DNA from: an uncultured Lachnospiraceae bacterium
GTDB taxonomy: Bacteria; Bacillota; Clostridia; Lachnospirales; Lachnospiraceae
Length of the DNA: 36,394 nt
Direction of reading: 5' to 3'
Assembly (NCBI GenBank): GCA_946616305.1
Contig: CAMOIV010000004.1
Span: 1 to 36,394, forward strand
Shown: in pieces, positions 1 through 7,419 of the stretch
Layout: every line of letters begins with the position of its first letter
Numbering within the stretch: position 1 is the first letter of the stretch
Notes under the pieces: model-generated
Seen by the model: only the letters and a program-made list of their open reading frames with translations
What the model was told of the DNA's origin: nothing
The model's database searches: none
Position numbers and translations under genes: made by a program

Positions 1-110
1 TATGCGCACTTTCCTAGTCACATAGCCGAGAAAAAACTTCAAGCAGAAAAAATCTTCTCCCGCCTTGCAAATAAACAATATCCGATAAGAAAGGATGATT
101 GTTTGCCGGC
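1..110. other. AT-rich stretch downstream of the carrier-protein gene
   Basis: This edge segment is richer in A and T than the coding DNA that follows. On the minus strand, after the carrier-protein stop, a purine-rich GGCGGGAGAAG stretch is followed by a TTG at 42-40 that opens a frame of 14 codons running off the window edge (LKFFLGYVTRKVRI). This could be the start of a third gene of the minus-strand operon, but the spacing to the ribosome site is long and no family can be recognised from 14 residues. No convincing terminator hairpin is seen, which fits continued transcription to the left. Confidence 0.25.
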
Positions 111-332
111 TCAGGAAAGACGGTCGATCAGTGCCTGTATAGCCTTGATACTGTTGAAATTGGCCGGAACTATCTCCGATGCCGGTATGGAAATGTCATA
201 TTCGTCGTCAATGGCGCTTATTATCTGGATGATATCAAGTGATGAGATCACCTTGCCGTCTATGAGATCTTCGCAGTTCTCAAAATCCACATCATCCCTT
301 ATATCCTTAAGCAGTTCAAGTAATCTGTCCAT
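111..332 (-). CDS. Acyl carrier protein (stand-alone, PP-binding family)
   Basis: A 73-residue acidic, helical protein of normal carrier-protein length. The phosphopantetheine attachment site is read as Ser31 in ISSLDI; the usual DSL motif has Ser in place of Asp here. The following residues (IIQIISAIDDEYDISIP) match helix II and the loop of carrier proteins, and a late NFNSIKAI segment matches helix IV. The start is fixed by a near-perfect AAGGAGG just upstream. The gene lies 12 nt after the membrane protein gene, so the two are probably co-transcribed. Carrier proteins of this small free-standing type often serve ligase/MBOAT or DltC-like surface acylation rather than fatty acid synthesis, but no ligase is in the window, so the cargo is unknown. 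A phosphopantetheinyl transferase that could activate it closes the large operon at 32536-33210. Confidence 0.88.
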   Translation of the reverse strand: MDRLLELLKDIRDDVDFENCEDLIDGKVISSLDIIQIISAIDDEYDISIPASEIVPANFNSIKAIQALIDRLS

Positions 333-344
333 ATTTCCTCCTTA

Positions 345-1121
345 TCATCTGTGAAGCTCTTTTTTCGCGTAGTTCCAAAGCGTCTGAAGCTGCTTTTTAT
401 GACGGCAAAGCTTTTCCGTACATTCGGCGCAGCTGAGGTACCGGTTGGTGTTCTCCGCAAATCTCTCGGGATGGAGGTAGAAAGTGATCTCCCACCTGAT
501 GAGCAGGATGACCGCCATCCCCAGCAGACTCCAGGTGTAGGGGTTAGGCACGAAGAACAAAGGCGTGAACATCATGGCAAAATCCCAATTGTATATCCTG
601 CAGGTCACACAGCACCTGTTCTTGAGGAACCAGGTCTGGAAGGGGCAGAAGAACAGTATGCATATAAGGTCGCATACGGAATAAGCGCTTGAGAGCACCA
701 GCATGAAATCATCGTTAAGAACTCTTATGACATGCAGGGCGCCTATGAGTGCATTTAGTATGATCCAAACCATGGCCACCAGCATGGTAGCATTATTATC
801 AGATATAATCGGACTCTTCTCACCGGTCTCCTGGAAATTCCTGGCGAACTGCTTCTGACATCCCGGGCTTCTTATGGGCGAGGGGAAAAGCCTGAAGACC
901 ATATCCGCAAAGAAAAGGATCCAGAATATGGCCAGGATCACCGGGTGCTCCGCAAACCTGCTGGAGATGGGCATATCATAGCTTATCTGGTTATATATCC
1001 AAAGGGAGAATATGATAACAAAAAGGATCGACCGGAAGGTGAGCTCGAAATAATGAACTATCATCACCGCCGACGGCTTAAGCTTTGCTTTTTTTGGTTT
1101 TCTGACTTCTTCCGGTTTCAT
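345..1121 (-). CDS. Conserved-looking cysteine-rich membrane protein, unknown function
   Basis: A 258-residue protein with about five hydrophobic segments (near residues 28-46, 58-79, 111-133, 138-158 and 181-209). It carries two cysteine groups: Cys159 plus Cys170, Cys171 and Cys174 in KNRCCVTCRIYNWD, and Cys231, Cys234 and Cys239 in CAECTEKLC near the C-terminus. These could bind a metal or iron-sulfur centre; that is inference. The frame is open much further upstream, but the ATG at 1121 is preferred because it has GGGAAAGG at good spacing and yields a charged N-terminus before the first membrane segment. I do not recognise a named family. It sits directly before the carrier-protein gene (12 nt), so a joint membrane role is possible. 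Its upstream region is shared with the divergent capE promoter. Confidence 0.7.
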   Translation of the reverse strand: MKPEEVRKPKKAKLKPSAVMIVHYFELTFRSILFVIIFSLWIYNQISYDMPISSRFAEHPVILAIFWILFFADMVFRLFPSPIRSPGCQKQFARNFQETGEKSPIISDNNATMLVAMVWIILNALIGALHVIRVLNDDFMLVLSSAYSVCDLICILFFCPFQTWFLKNRCCVTCRIYNWDFAMMFTPLFFVPNPYTWSLLGMAVILLIRWEITFYLHPERFAENTNRYLSCAECTEKLCRHKKQLQTLWNYAKKELHR

Positions 1122-1359
1122 ATTCTGCCTTTCCCGGCACACTGTGGTTGTCTTTTGCAATACTTGTTTTATCACAGTATGGAAAATATGTCCATTATCC
1201 TTAAGGGTCTGTGCCGTAATATACCTGTCTGTTTGGGAGGAACCGTGGCGCTTTTGCCATGAGGGCTGCATGAGGGGCGGTAATAATGCTATGGCCAATA
1301 AAGCCGTATGTGGTATAATGACTTGTTGTATTATACCGATCAACGGAAGGACTTTTGGT
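1122..1359. promoter_or_regulatory. Divergent intergenic control region
   Basis: These 238 nt separate the minus-strand membrane protein/carrier operon from capE. No gene is supported here: the capE frame is open through much of it, but without a ribosome site. The notable elements are the extended -10 and dyad at 1311-1337 and the capE ribosome site GGAAGGA at 1345-1351, 8 nt before the ATG. Because the dyad is symmetric it also presents TATAAT on the minus strand, but no matching -35 is visible for that direction. Confidence 0.5.
1311..1337 (+). promoter_or_regulatory. Extended -10 promoter inside an 8-bp inverted repeat, upstream of capE
   Basis: TGGTATAAT at 1311-1319 is a consensus extended -10 (TGn plus TATAAT). 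It overlaps a perfect inverted repeat: GGTATAAT at 1312-1319 and ATTATACC at 1330-1337, separated by 10 nt. Transcription would start near 1326, inside the dyad, about 34 nt before the capE ATG. This arrangement is typical of a repressor operator, or could form a hairpin in the opposite transcript. No good -35 is visible, which extended -10 promoters tolerate. Confidence 0.5.
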
Positions 1360-2394
1360 ATGGCAGATCATATTTTTGACGGGAAGACACTGCTCATTAC
1401 AGGCGGTACGGGCTCTTTCGGCACCGCAGTGCTGAACAGGTTCCTGCATACGGATATTAAGGAGATAAGGATCTTTTCAAGGGATGAGAAAAAGCAGGAT
1501 GACATGCGTCACCTCTACAATGATCCCAAGATCAAATATCATATAGGAAATGTGAGGGATTATGATTCCCTGCAGGATGCCACCTACGGCGTGGATTACA
1601 TCTTTGCTGCAGCGGCCCTGAAGCAGGTGCCCTCATGCGAATTCTTCCCGGTGGAGGCAGTGAAGACCAATGTGCTGGGTACGGAGAACGTACTGAATGC
1701 AGCCATACATAACGGGGTTAAGAAGGTAGTATGTCTTTCCACCGATAAGGCGGCTTATCCCATCAATGCCATGGGCATCTCCAAGGCCATGATGGAGAAG
1801 GTCTTTGTGGCAAAAAGCCGTACGGTTGAGGAGGAGAAGACCATGATCTGCGGCACCAGATACGGTAACGTGCTGTGCTCGAGGGGATCAGTGGTACCTC
1901 TTTTCATAGATCAGATAAGGGACAATAACCCCATAACCATAACAGAGCCCAAGATGACAAGGTTCATCATGTCTTTGGAGGAGGCAGTGGAGCTTGTGCT
2001 TTATGCATTCGAGAATGCGCATTCGGGAGATATTTTCGTACAGAAGGCCCCTGCCTGCACCATAGAGGTCCTGGCACAGGCTGTATCGGAGCTGTTCCAT
2101 GCCACACAGGAGACTAAGATCATAGGCATCAGACACGGAGAGAAGATGGCTGAGACTCTTCTCACCGCCGAGGAGAGGATCAAGGCAGTGGATGAGGGCA
2201 ACTTCTTCAGGGTTCCCGCAGATAACAGGGATCTGAATTATGATAAATACTTCACCCACGGCTCTGCCAGAGACGATTCCATAACCACCTTTAATTCGGA
2301 TAATACGGAGAGGCTTAATGTGGAGCAGGTCAAAGAGAAGCTTCTGAAGCTTGATTATATACATGACAGGCTTAAGGAATTCGGACTGGAGTGA
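1360..2394 (+). CDS. capE: CapE-type UDP-GlcNAc 4,6-dehydratase (C5-inverting)
   Basis: A 344-residue short-chain dehydrogenase/reductase, the usual CapE length. The NAD(P) site TGGTGSFG is at residues 14-21. The catalytic region reads STDKAAYP followed by MGISK, with Met138 and Lys142 where most family members have Tyr-xxx-Lys; this Met substitution is typical of inverting UDP-GlcNAc 4,6-dehydratases such as CapE and FlaA1/PseB. It should convert UDP-GlcNAc into UDP-2-acetamido-2,6-dideoxy-L-arabino-4-hexulose in the cytosol. capF and capG follow at once, giving the three-enzyme UDP-N-acetyl-L-fucosamine route. The start at 1360 is chosen over longer options because of GGAAGGA 8 nt upstream. 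Its product is also the first intermediate of pseudaminic acid synthesis, which matters for the nonulosonate genes further along. Confidence 0.93.
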   Translation: MADHIFDGKTLLITGGTGSFGTAVLNRFLHTDIKEIRIFSRDEKKQDDMRHLYNDPKIKYHIGNVRDYDSLQDATYGVDYIFAAAALKQVPSCEFFPVEAVKTNVLGTENVLNAAIHNGVKKVVCLSTDKAAYPINAMGISKAMMEKVFVAKSRTVEEEKTMICGTRYGNVLCSRGSVVPLFIDQIRDNNPITITEPKMTRFIMSLEEAVELVLYAFENAHSGDIFVQKAPACTIEVLAQAVSELFHATQETKIIGIRHGEKMAETLLTAEERIKAVDEGNFFRVPADNRDLNYDKYFTHGSARDDSITTFNSDNTERLNVEQVKEKLLKLDYIHDRLKEFGLE

Positions 2395-2407
2395 ATAAGG
2401 GACGTTT

Positions 2408-3538
2408 ATGAAGATCTTAGTCACGGGAGCCAACGGATTCATAGGTAAGAACCTTGTAAAAAGACTTGAGAACCTGGGATATACCGATATCCTCTGTTTT
2501 GGCAGAGAAAACACAAATGAGGAGCTTAAGGCTTTTTGCAATGAGGCAGATTATATTTTCCACCTTGCAGGAGTGAACAGACCTCTGTCGGAGGAGGAGT
2601 TCACATCAGGGAATACCGGTCTTACCAGGACTCTTACCGGATATCTTATGGAGTGCAAAAGATCCTGTCCCGTAGTCATCACCTCCTCTGCCCAGGCAGA
2701 GCTTGACAATCCCTACGGCATCTCCAAGAGAGAGGCGGAAGAGGCTGTATATGAATACGGACAGAAATCGAAGGCACCGGTGCTCATATACAGGATGCCC
2801 AACGTATTCGGGAAATGGTCAAAGCCCGAATACAATTCCGCGGTGGCTACCTTCTGCCACAACATTTCAAGGGGACTTCCCATAAAGGTCAATGATGCGA
2901 GTCATCCCATGACGCTTCTGTACATAGACGATCTTCTGGATCTGCTGACAGGGGTCATGAGGGATCATTTTGAAGGTAAGAAGATACAGGGCAGCGGTGA
3001 GAGACTCGCAGACCTTACCTGTCCTCAATATAAGACTACCCTTGGTCATATCGCAGATACCATACAAAGCTTTCCAAAGATGCGCGAGAGCCTTGAGGTG
3101 CCGGATCTTTCCGATCCCCTGGTCTCGAAGCTTTATTCCACATATTTAAGCTTCCTGCCGAAGGATGGCTTTGCATATAAGCTCAAGATGAATAAAGACG
3201 TCAGAGGGTCATTTACTGAGTTTCTCAGAAGTGATGACAGGGGTCAGATTTCAGTTAACATAACTCATCCGGGGATCACCAAAGGCCAGCACTGGCATGA
3301 CAGCAAAAACGAGAAGTTTCTGGTGGTAAAGGGAGAGGGGCTTATCAGATTCCGAAGGATAGGTGACAGTGAGGTCACAGAGTACCACGTTAACGGAGAT
3401 GATCTGACGGTGGTGGACATACCTACGGGATATACACACAGCATAATAAATGAGGGCGAGGAGGATCTGGTCACTCTGATGTGGGCAAATGAAGCATTCG
3501 ATCCCGATCGTCCGGATACATACAGGGAAGAGGTCTGA
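2408..3538 (+). CDS. capF: CapF bifunctional epimerase/reductase (UDP-FucNAc pathway)
   Basis: A 376-residue two-domain protein, close to the 369 residues known for S. aureus CapF. The N-terminal SDR domain has TGANGFIG near residues 7-14 and Tyr103-xxx-Lys107 in PYGISK. The C-terminal cupin domain (from about residue 255) contains GQHWHDSKNEKF with His295, His297 and Glu302, and a further His344 in GYTHSI, which fit a metal site. In the known pathway the cupin epimerises C3 of the CapE product and the SDR domain reduces C4 with NADPH. It follows capE by 13 nt and precedes capG by 4 nt, matching the order in S. aureus capsule clusters. Confidence 0.94.
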   Translation: MKILVTGANGFIGKNLVKRLENLGYTDILCFGRENTNEELKAFCNEADYIFHLAGVNRPLSEEEFTSGNTGLTRTLTGYLMECKRSCPVVITSSAQAELDNPYGISKREAEEAVYEYGQKSKAPVLIYRMPNVFGKWSKPEYNSAVATFCHNISRGLPIKVNDASHPMTLLYIDDLLDLLTGVMRDHFEGKKIQGSGERLADLTCPQYKTTLGHIADTIQSFPKMRESLEVPDLSDPLVSKLYSTYLSFLPKDGFAYKLKMNKDVRGSFTEFLRSDDRGQISVNITHPGITKGQHWHDSKNEKFLVVKGEGLIRFRRIGDSEVTEYHVNGDDLTVVDIPTGYTHSIINEGEEDLVTLMWANEAFDPDRPDTYREEV

Positions 3539-3542
3539 AGAT

Positions 3543-4670
3543 ATGAAAAAACTGAAGCTGGTGACGATACTGGGGACAAGACCCGAGATAATCAGGCTCT
3601 CGGAGGTCATAAAATGCGCCGACAGGTATTTTGATCATATCCTGGTGCATACGGGACAGAATTACGACAGGACCCTCAATCAGATATTCTTTGAGGAGCT
3701 GGGACTTAAGGAGCCTGCATATTATCTTGACTGTGTGGGAGGAGATCTTGGTGAGACCATGGGAAATATCATCGCAAGATCCTACACCCTGCTTAAGGAG
3801 CTTGAGCCCGATGCGGTGCTGATACTCGGTGATACCAACTCGGCTCTTTCGGCCATTTCCGCCAAAAGACTCAAGATCCCCATTTTCCATATGGAGGCGG
3901 GAAACCGGTGCTGGGACTGGAATGTCTCGGAGATGATAAACAGAAAGATTGTAGATCATATCTCCGATATCAATCTGCCCTATACAGAGCACTCCAGAAG
4001 ATATCTGCTGTCTGAAGGAGTGGACGGCAAGACGGTCTTTGTGACGGGATCTCCCATGAAGGAGGTTCTGAATAAAAACCGTGACAGGATAGAGAAGTCA
4101 AAGGTCCTTGAAGAGCTGGGGCTTACTCCCGGAAAATACATACTGGTGTCGGCTCACAGGGAGGAGAACATAGACATAGAGGAGAACTTCATGGAGCTCA
4201 TGAACTCCATTAACAACATCGCGCAGAAATACGATGTCCCCGTCATTTATTCCACTCATCCCAGGACTCAGAAGTTCATTGACAGCAGAGGCTTCAAATT
4301 CGACAGGAGAGTCAGGAATCTGAAGCCCTTCGGCTATCTTGACTATAACAAGCTGCAGGAGAACGCTCTCTGTGTGCTTTCCGATTCGGGAACACTGTCG
4401 GAAGAGTCTGCCATGATGGATTTTCCGGCTGTTCTGATCCGGACATCCACGGAGCGCCCTGAGGTGCTTGATAAGGGCTCTGTCATCATAGGCGGCATCA
4501 AGAGTGATGATGTGGAACAGGCAGTGGAGATGGCCATAAGCATGAGGGATAACAAGGAACCCTATGTGGAGGCAGAGGACTACGCCGACGAGAATGTATC
4601 GCTGAAGGTCATCAAGGTGATACAAAGCTATACCAAGATAGTAAATGAGACCGTGTGGCTCAAGCATTGA
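3543..4670 (+). CDS. capG: CapG-type UDP-N-acetylhexosamine 2-epimerase
   Basis: A 375-residue GT-B-fold 2-epimerase of the WecB/CapG family. Visible motifs are GTRPE at residues 11-15, HMEAGNR around residues 116-122 (Glu118), and SAHREEN with His205, all typical of non-hydrolysing epimerases. Following CapE and CapF it should make UDP-N-acetyl-L-fucosamine by C2 epimerisation. The variant HMEAGNRCWDWNVSE, rather than the HVEAGLR of WecB, fits the CapG subgroup. An upstream in-frame ATG exists inside capF, but the ATG at 3543, just after the capF stop, gives the normal N-terminus. The gene ends 35 nt before the radical SAM gene, so the five genes from 1360 to 7319 may form one operon. Confidence 0.93.
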   Translation: MKKLKLVTILGTRPEIIRLSEVIKCADRYFDHILVHTGQNYDRTLNQIFFEELGLKEPAYYLDCVGGDLGETMGNIIARSYTLLKELEPDAVLILGDTNSALSAISAKRLKIPIFHMEAGNRCWDWNVSEMINRKIVDHISDINLPYTEHSRRYLLSEGVDGKTVFVTGSPMKEVLNKNRDRIEKSKVLEELGLTPGKYILVSAHREENIDIEENFMELMNSINNIAQKYDVPVIYSTHPRTQKFIDSRGFKFDRRVRNLKPFGYLDYNKLQENALCVLSDSGTLSEESAMMDFPAVLIRTSTERPEVLDKGSVIIGGIKSDDVEQAVEMAISMRDNKEPYVEAEDYADENVSLKVIKVIQSYTKIVNETVWLKH

Positions 4671-4705
4671 TCCCATACACGACAGGACCTGAAAGGAAGA
4701 TAAGG

Positions 4706-6094
4706 ATGAAGATATCCAAAAGGATGCTGAAGTATGCAAGGGAGAACTACAATGAGGTAAAGCATACCACTCTGAACCCCGAAGGGCCGGGCGTGGTGAG
4801 GATACATCTCGTGCCTCCAAAGGTTACGGATGATGACATAGGACCCTCTGTGGTCATACTCAACGGGCAGGATATAGTCCCTCTGGATGTATCCTGGACC
4901 ATATTAATGTGCGAATTCATATCCGAAGTGAATAAATACAGCGGCCGGGAGGTTAATGAGGCCGAGGTAGCGCAGATTATAAAGGACACCTGCCGGAGAA
5001 TGAGGAAGATATATCCCCTGATACCCGGCAGATACTTTATTTCCGACATAGATACCATCATGACCACCTTCAAGCAGATCGCTTACCGTGAGAAGGTGAC
5101 CGAGGACATCCCATACATGAGCCTTGGCGAATATGCTCCATACATGAGGGCGCCTCACAGGATGGATCTGATGGTATCGGCCATGACAAAGGATGATAAA
5201 TGGCACTGCAATCTGAAGTGCCTTCACTGCTATGCGGCAGGACAGCAGCATTCGGGTGAGACCGAGCTTGATACCGAAGACTGGAAGAAGATCATGGACA
5301 AGCTTAAGGAGGCCTGTGTACCTCAGATCACCTTCACGGGAGGAGAGCCTACCATGAGGGAGGATCTCTGCGAACTCATAGAGTACGGGGAGTGGTTCAT
5401 CACCAGACTCAACACCAACGGAGTGAAGCTTACGAAGGAATACTGCCATGCCTTAAAAGCAGCGTCCCTGGACAGCATACAGATAACACTGTATTCGGGA
5501 GACAAGGATATACACAACAGGCTGGTGGGAGCAGAAGGGCATGAAATGAGTGTTTCGGGGATAAAGAATGCTCTGGAGCTTGGTATGAGCGTCAGCGTCA
5601 ATACCCCTCTTTGTACTCTGAATGAAGACTATGTATCCACCCTGAAGTTCCTTCACGATCTTGGGGTCACCTATGTTACCTGTTCGGGGCTTATCACCAC
5701 GGGGAATGCGAAAAAGGACGAGTCCGTATCGCTGCAGCTTAGCCGTGAGCGTATCGGTGAGATACTTAAGGACGCAGTGAGATACTGCAATGAGAATGCC
5801 ATGGAGATAAGCTTTACTTCTCCGGGCTGGGTTGATGACAGTCTGTGTGAGGAGCTTGGAATAAATACTCCCACCTGTGGTGCATGCCTTTCAAATATGG
5901 CCGTAACCCCCGGGGGCAAAGTTGTTCCCTGTCAGAGCTGGCTTGAGGGTGAGGCATTGGGTGACATGCTCCATGACGACTGGGAGAAGATATGGGATGA
6001 TCCCGATTGCATTAAGAGGCGGGAATACTCGGCACTTATGCTTGGCACCTGCCCCTTAAGGCAGAGTGCACCTCATGAAAAGGAGGTGGGATAA
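4706..6094 (+). CDS. Radical SAM/SPASM-like peptide maturase with RRE-like N-terminal domain
   Basis: A 462-residue protein. Residues about 55-120 (PSVVILNGQDIVPLDVSW, then a helical stretch) resemble the PqqD/RRE fold that binds precursor peptides; this is inference from pattern. The radical SAM core starts with Cys168, Cys172 and Cys175 in CNLKCLHCYA (CX3CX2C for a 4Fe-4S cluster), followed by FTGGEPTMRED. The C-terminus has a SPASM/twitch-like cysteine set: Cys391, Cys394, Cys409, Cys435 and Cys449. Such enzymes install thioether or other crosslinks in ribosomal peptides. The next gene starts 1 nt later and encodes a Cys-Ala-rich tail, the obvious candidate substrate. The start at 4706 is chosen because of AAAGGAAG upstream; an earlier GTG overlapping capG has no ribosome site. 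A specific named subfamily is not recognised. Confidence 0.88.
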   Translation: MKISKRMLKYARENYNEVKHTTLNPEGPGVVRIHLVPPKVTDDDIGPSVVILNGQDIVPLDVSWTILMCEFISEVNKYSGREVNEAEVAQIIKDTCRRMRKIYPLIPGRYFISDIDTIMTTFKQIAYREKVTEDIPYMSLGEYAPYMRAPHRMDLMVSAMTKDDKWHCNLKCLHCYAAGQQHSGETELDTEDWKKIMDKLKEACVPQITFTGGEPTMREDLCELIEYGEWFITRLNTNGVKLTKEYCHALKAASLDSIQITLYSGDKDIHNRLVGAEGHEMSVSGIKNALELGMSVSVNTPLCTLNEDYVSTLKFLHDLGVTYVTCSGLITTGNAKKDESVSLQLSRERIGEILKDAVRYCNENAMEISFTSPGWVDDSLCEELGINTPTCGACLSNMAVTPGGKVVPCQSWLEGEALGDMLHDDWEKIWDDPDCIKRREYSALMLGTCPLRQSAPHEKEVG

Positions 6095-6095
6095 G

Positions 6096-7319
6096 ATGAG
6101 ATACAGGATAACAGGTATCGTATCAAGGCTTCTGGCAGCAGTATTTATTATCCTTGCAGCCACCTTTACGGTGTCGGAGGTTACATATGCCGCTCCTCTT
6201 GACGAGATACTGGTTTATGATATAACGGCCAAGGTACAGGATGATGCCACGGTGAAGCTTACCTATCATATAGAATGGAAGGTTCTGGACTCCGATTCGG
6301 AGGGCCCGCTGTCCTGGGTCAAGGTGGGCATACCCAACAAACACTACGGCGAGGTACTGGGCCTGACCGACAATATCAAGTCCATCGGATACAGCTCTGA
6401 CGGCGGAAGCTATATGAGGATCGATTTTGACAGAGACTATTACGAGGGCGAGGTCATAGTATTCGAGTTCAGCGTGGTACAGGATTATATGTACCAGGTG
6501 GACAAGCTGGAGGAGGGATATACGGTATATACCTTCACTCCCGGATGGTTCGATGATATCACCGTGGATCATATGACACTCAGGTGGAATGCTGACAAGG
6601 TGGAGAGCTTTGATCCGGCTTGCTATACCCTGGTGGGCAATCTGGTATGGATGGAGGATGATATGCCTCCGGGAGAAAAGTTTACCATCAATGTGACCTA
6701 TCCCAATGACGCCTATGGCTTTGATCTCTCCAAGAAGACAGAGGAGCCGGAGGAGGACGACGATTGGATCTACTACCTTATAGGAGCGATAGTATGTCTT
6801 ATCGTCCCCGGCGGAATGGTGATGACCATTATCGGGGTCATCAGCACGGCTATATACAATGCCTTTGCTGCCTTCGGACCAAAGGAGAAGAAGATCACCA
6901 GGACCAAGATAGTCTATTTCGATTCCTGTCCCGGATGCGGAGCTCCCAGAGGAGAGGGCAAGACAAAGTGCGAATTCTGCGGCAGGGATCTTGTAAAGAG
7001 CAAAGAGGTTATAGAGGAGAAGGATATCAAGGGCAAGGAGAAGGAGGCTGCGAAATTTGTCAAAGAGGGCGAATTCCGGTATACGGCAGATCCGAACACA
7101 TTCATCAATGTCCATGTGGTCCCTGTACCCCGTCCCCGTAGGTCATATAGTTCGAGAGGCAGCTCGGGACGCTCGCACCACAGTTCCTGTGCTCACAGCT
7201 CCTGCGCCTGTGCATGTGCCTGCGCCTGTGCCGGAGGAGGCAGGGCAGGGTGTTCTGCAAAGGATTTCTATAAGACTAACTTAAGACTCAGATTCCTTGG
7301 GAAACATAAGGGAATATAA
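6096..7319 (+). CDS. DUF2207-like membrane protein with zinc ribbon and C-terminal Cys-Ala repeat
   Basis: A 407-residue protein in clear segments. Residues 1-31 are a signal peptide (likely cleaved or anchored near VTYA). Residues about 32-215 form an extracytoplasmic beta-rich region resembling DUF2207. Hydrophobic residues about 225-250 span the membrane and are followed by a basic, therefore probably cytosolic, stretch. A zinc ribbon follows (Cys278, Cys281, Cys292, Cys295), then a charged linker. A Ser/His/Gly segment leads into Cys365, five Cys-Ala units (Cys370, 372, 374, 376, 378), GGGRAG, Cys386 and SAKDFY. Ordinary DUF2207 proteins end in glycine-rich tails, so this Cys tail is distinctive. 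AAAGGAGG precedes the ATG, and the radical SAM stop is 1 nt upstream, so tight co-expression is expected. The tail is the likely target of the radical SAM enzyme. Confidence 0.85.
   Translation: MRYRITGIVSRLLAAVFIILAATFTVSEVTYAAPLDEILVYDITAKVQDDATVKLTYHIEWKVLDSDSEGPLSWVKVGIPNKHYGEVLGLTDNIKSIGYSSDGGSYMRIDFDRDYYEGEVIVFEFSVVQDYMYQVDKLEEGYTVYTFTPGWFDDITVDHMTLRWNADKVESFDPACYTLVGNLVWMEDDMPPGEKFTINVTYPNDAYGFDLSKKTEEPEEDDDWIYYLIGAIVCLIVPGGMVMTIIGVISTAIYNAFAAFGPKEKKITRTKIVYFDSCPGCGAPRGEGKTKCEFCGRDLVKSKEVIEEKDIKGKEKEAAKFVKEGEFRYTADPNTFINVHVVPVPRPRRSYSSRGSSGRSHHSSCAHSSCACACACACAGGGRAGCSAKDFYKTNLRLRFLGKHKGI
7188..7253 (+). repeat. Cys-Ala repeat segment (coding)
   Basis: This stretch encodes seven cysteines within 22 residues: Cys, Ala-His-Ser-Ser, five Cys-Ala pairs, Gly-Gly-Gly-Arg-Ala-Gly, Cys. 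The five pairs use mixed codons (TGC GCC, TGT GCA, TGT GCC, TGC GCC, TGT GCC), so the repeat is kept at protein level and is not a simple expanding DNA microsatellite. Confidence 0.9.
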
Positions 7320-7340
7320 ACCGCGAAACGCGGCAGTGGT

Positions 7341-7352
7341 ACAATATATTGT
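7341..7352. promoter_or_regulatory. 12-bp perfect palindrome ACAATATATTGT
   Basis: A perfect 12-bp palindrome about 40 nt upstream of the promoter-like element of the large operon and just after a small CCGCG-AAA-CGCGG hairpin (7321-7333). The hairpin is too short and lacks a T tract, so it is not a clear terminator. The palindrome is a plausible binding site for a dimeric regulator. This is a single occurrence, so it is suggestive only. Confidence 0.3.
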
Positions 7353-7391
7353 GGTCTTACCTATAATAAAGTAGTTATTTAGGGGAATATA

Positions 7392-7419
7392 TGCTATACT
7401 TCATCTGTATGCGATGAAG
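7392..7419 (+). promoter_or_regulatory. Extended -10 promoter with start-site dyad for the large operon
   Basis: TGCTATACT at 7392-7400 fits an extended -10. It is overlapped by an inverted repeat CTTCATC (7399-7405) and GATGAAG (7413-7419) that would straddle the start of transcription near 7407. A second TATAAT at 7362-7367 lacks a usable -35. The ribosome site AAGGAAGGA follows before the ATG at 7445. Because nearly all downstream genes overlap, this is likely the main promoter for 7445-33210. Confidence 0.45.

Noticed and set aside
1-42. Start of a third minus-strand gene from a TTG at 42
   Set aside because: Only 14 codons are visible and the ribosome site spacing is long, so it is noted under the edge region and not called as a gene.
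103-354. Open frame on the plus strand opposite the carrier-protein gene
   Set aside because: It is antisense to a clear carrier protein with a strong ribosome site, has no ribosome site of its own and encodes a low-complexity Ser/Ile-rich product.
1144-1359. N-terminal extension of CapE
   Set aside because: The frame is open, but the added sequence is not CapE-like and the ATG at 1360 has GGAAGGA at ideal spacing and gives the normal family N-terminus.
6123-7115. 330-codon antisense open frame inside the Cys-tail membrane protein gene
   Set aside because: It mirrors the codon pattern of the real gene, shows no family motif and has no ribosome site. The sense frame has signal peptide, membrane span and zinc ribbon in order.
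7188-7253. Cys-Ala repeat as a sequencing artefact or simple microsatellite
   Set aside because: Codons vary between units, the frame stays open to a sensible C-terminus, and flanking GGGRAG and SAKDFY segments look specific.
7321-7333. Rho-independent terminator after the Cys-tail membrane protein gene
   Set aside because: The CCGCG/CGCGG stem has only five pairs and no T tract follows.
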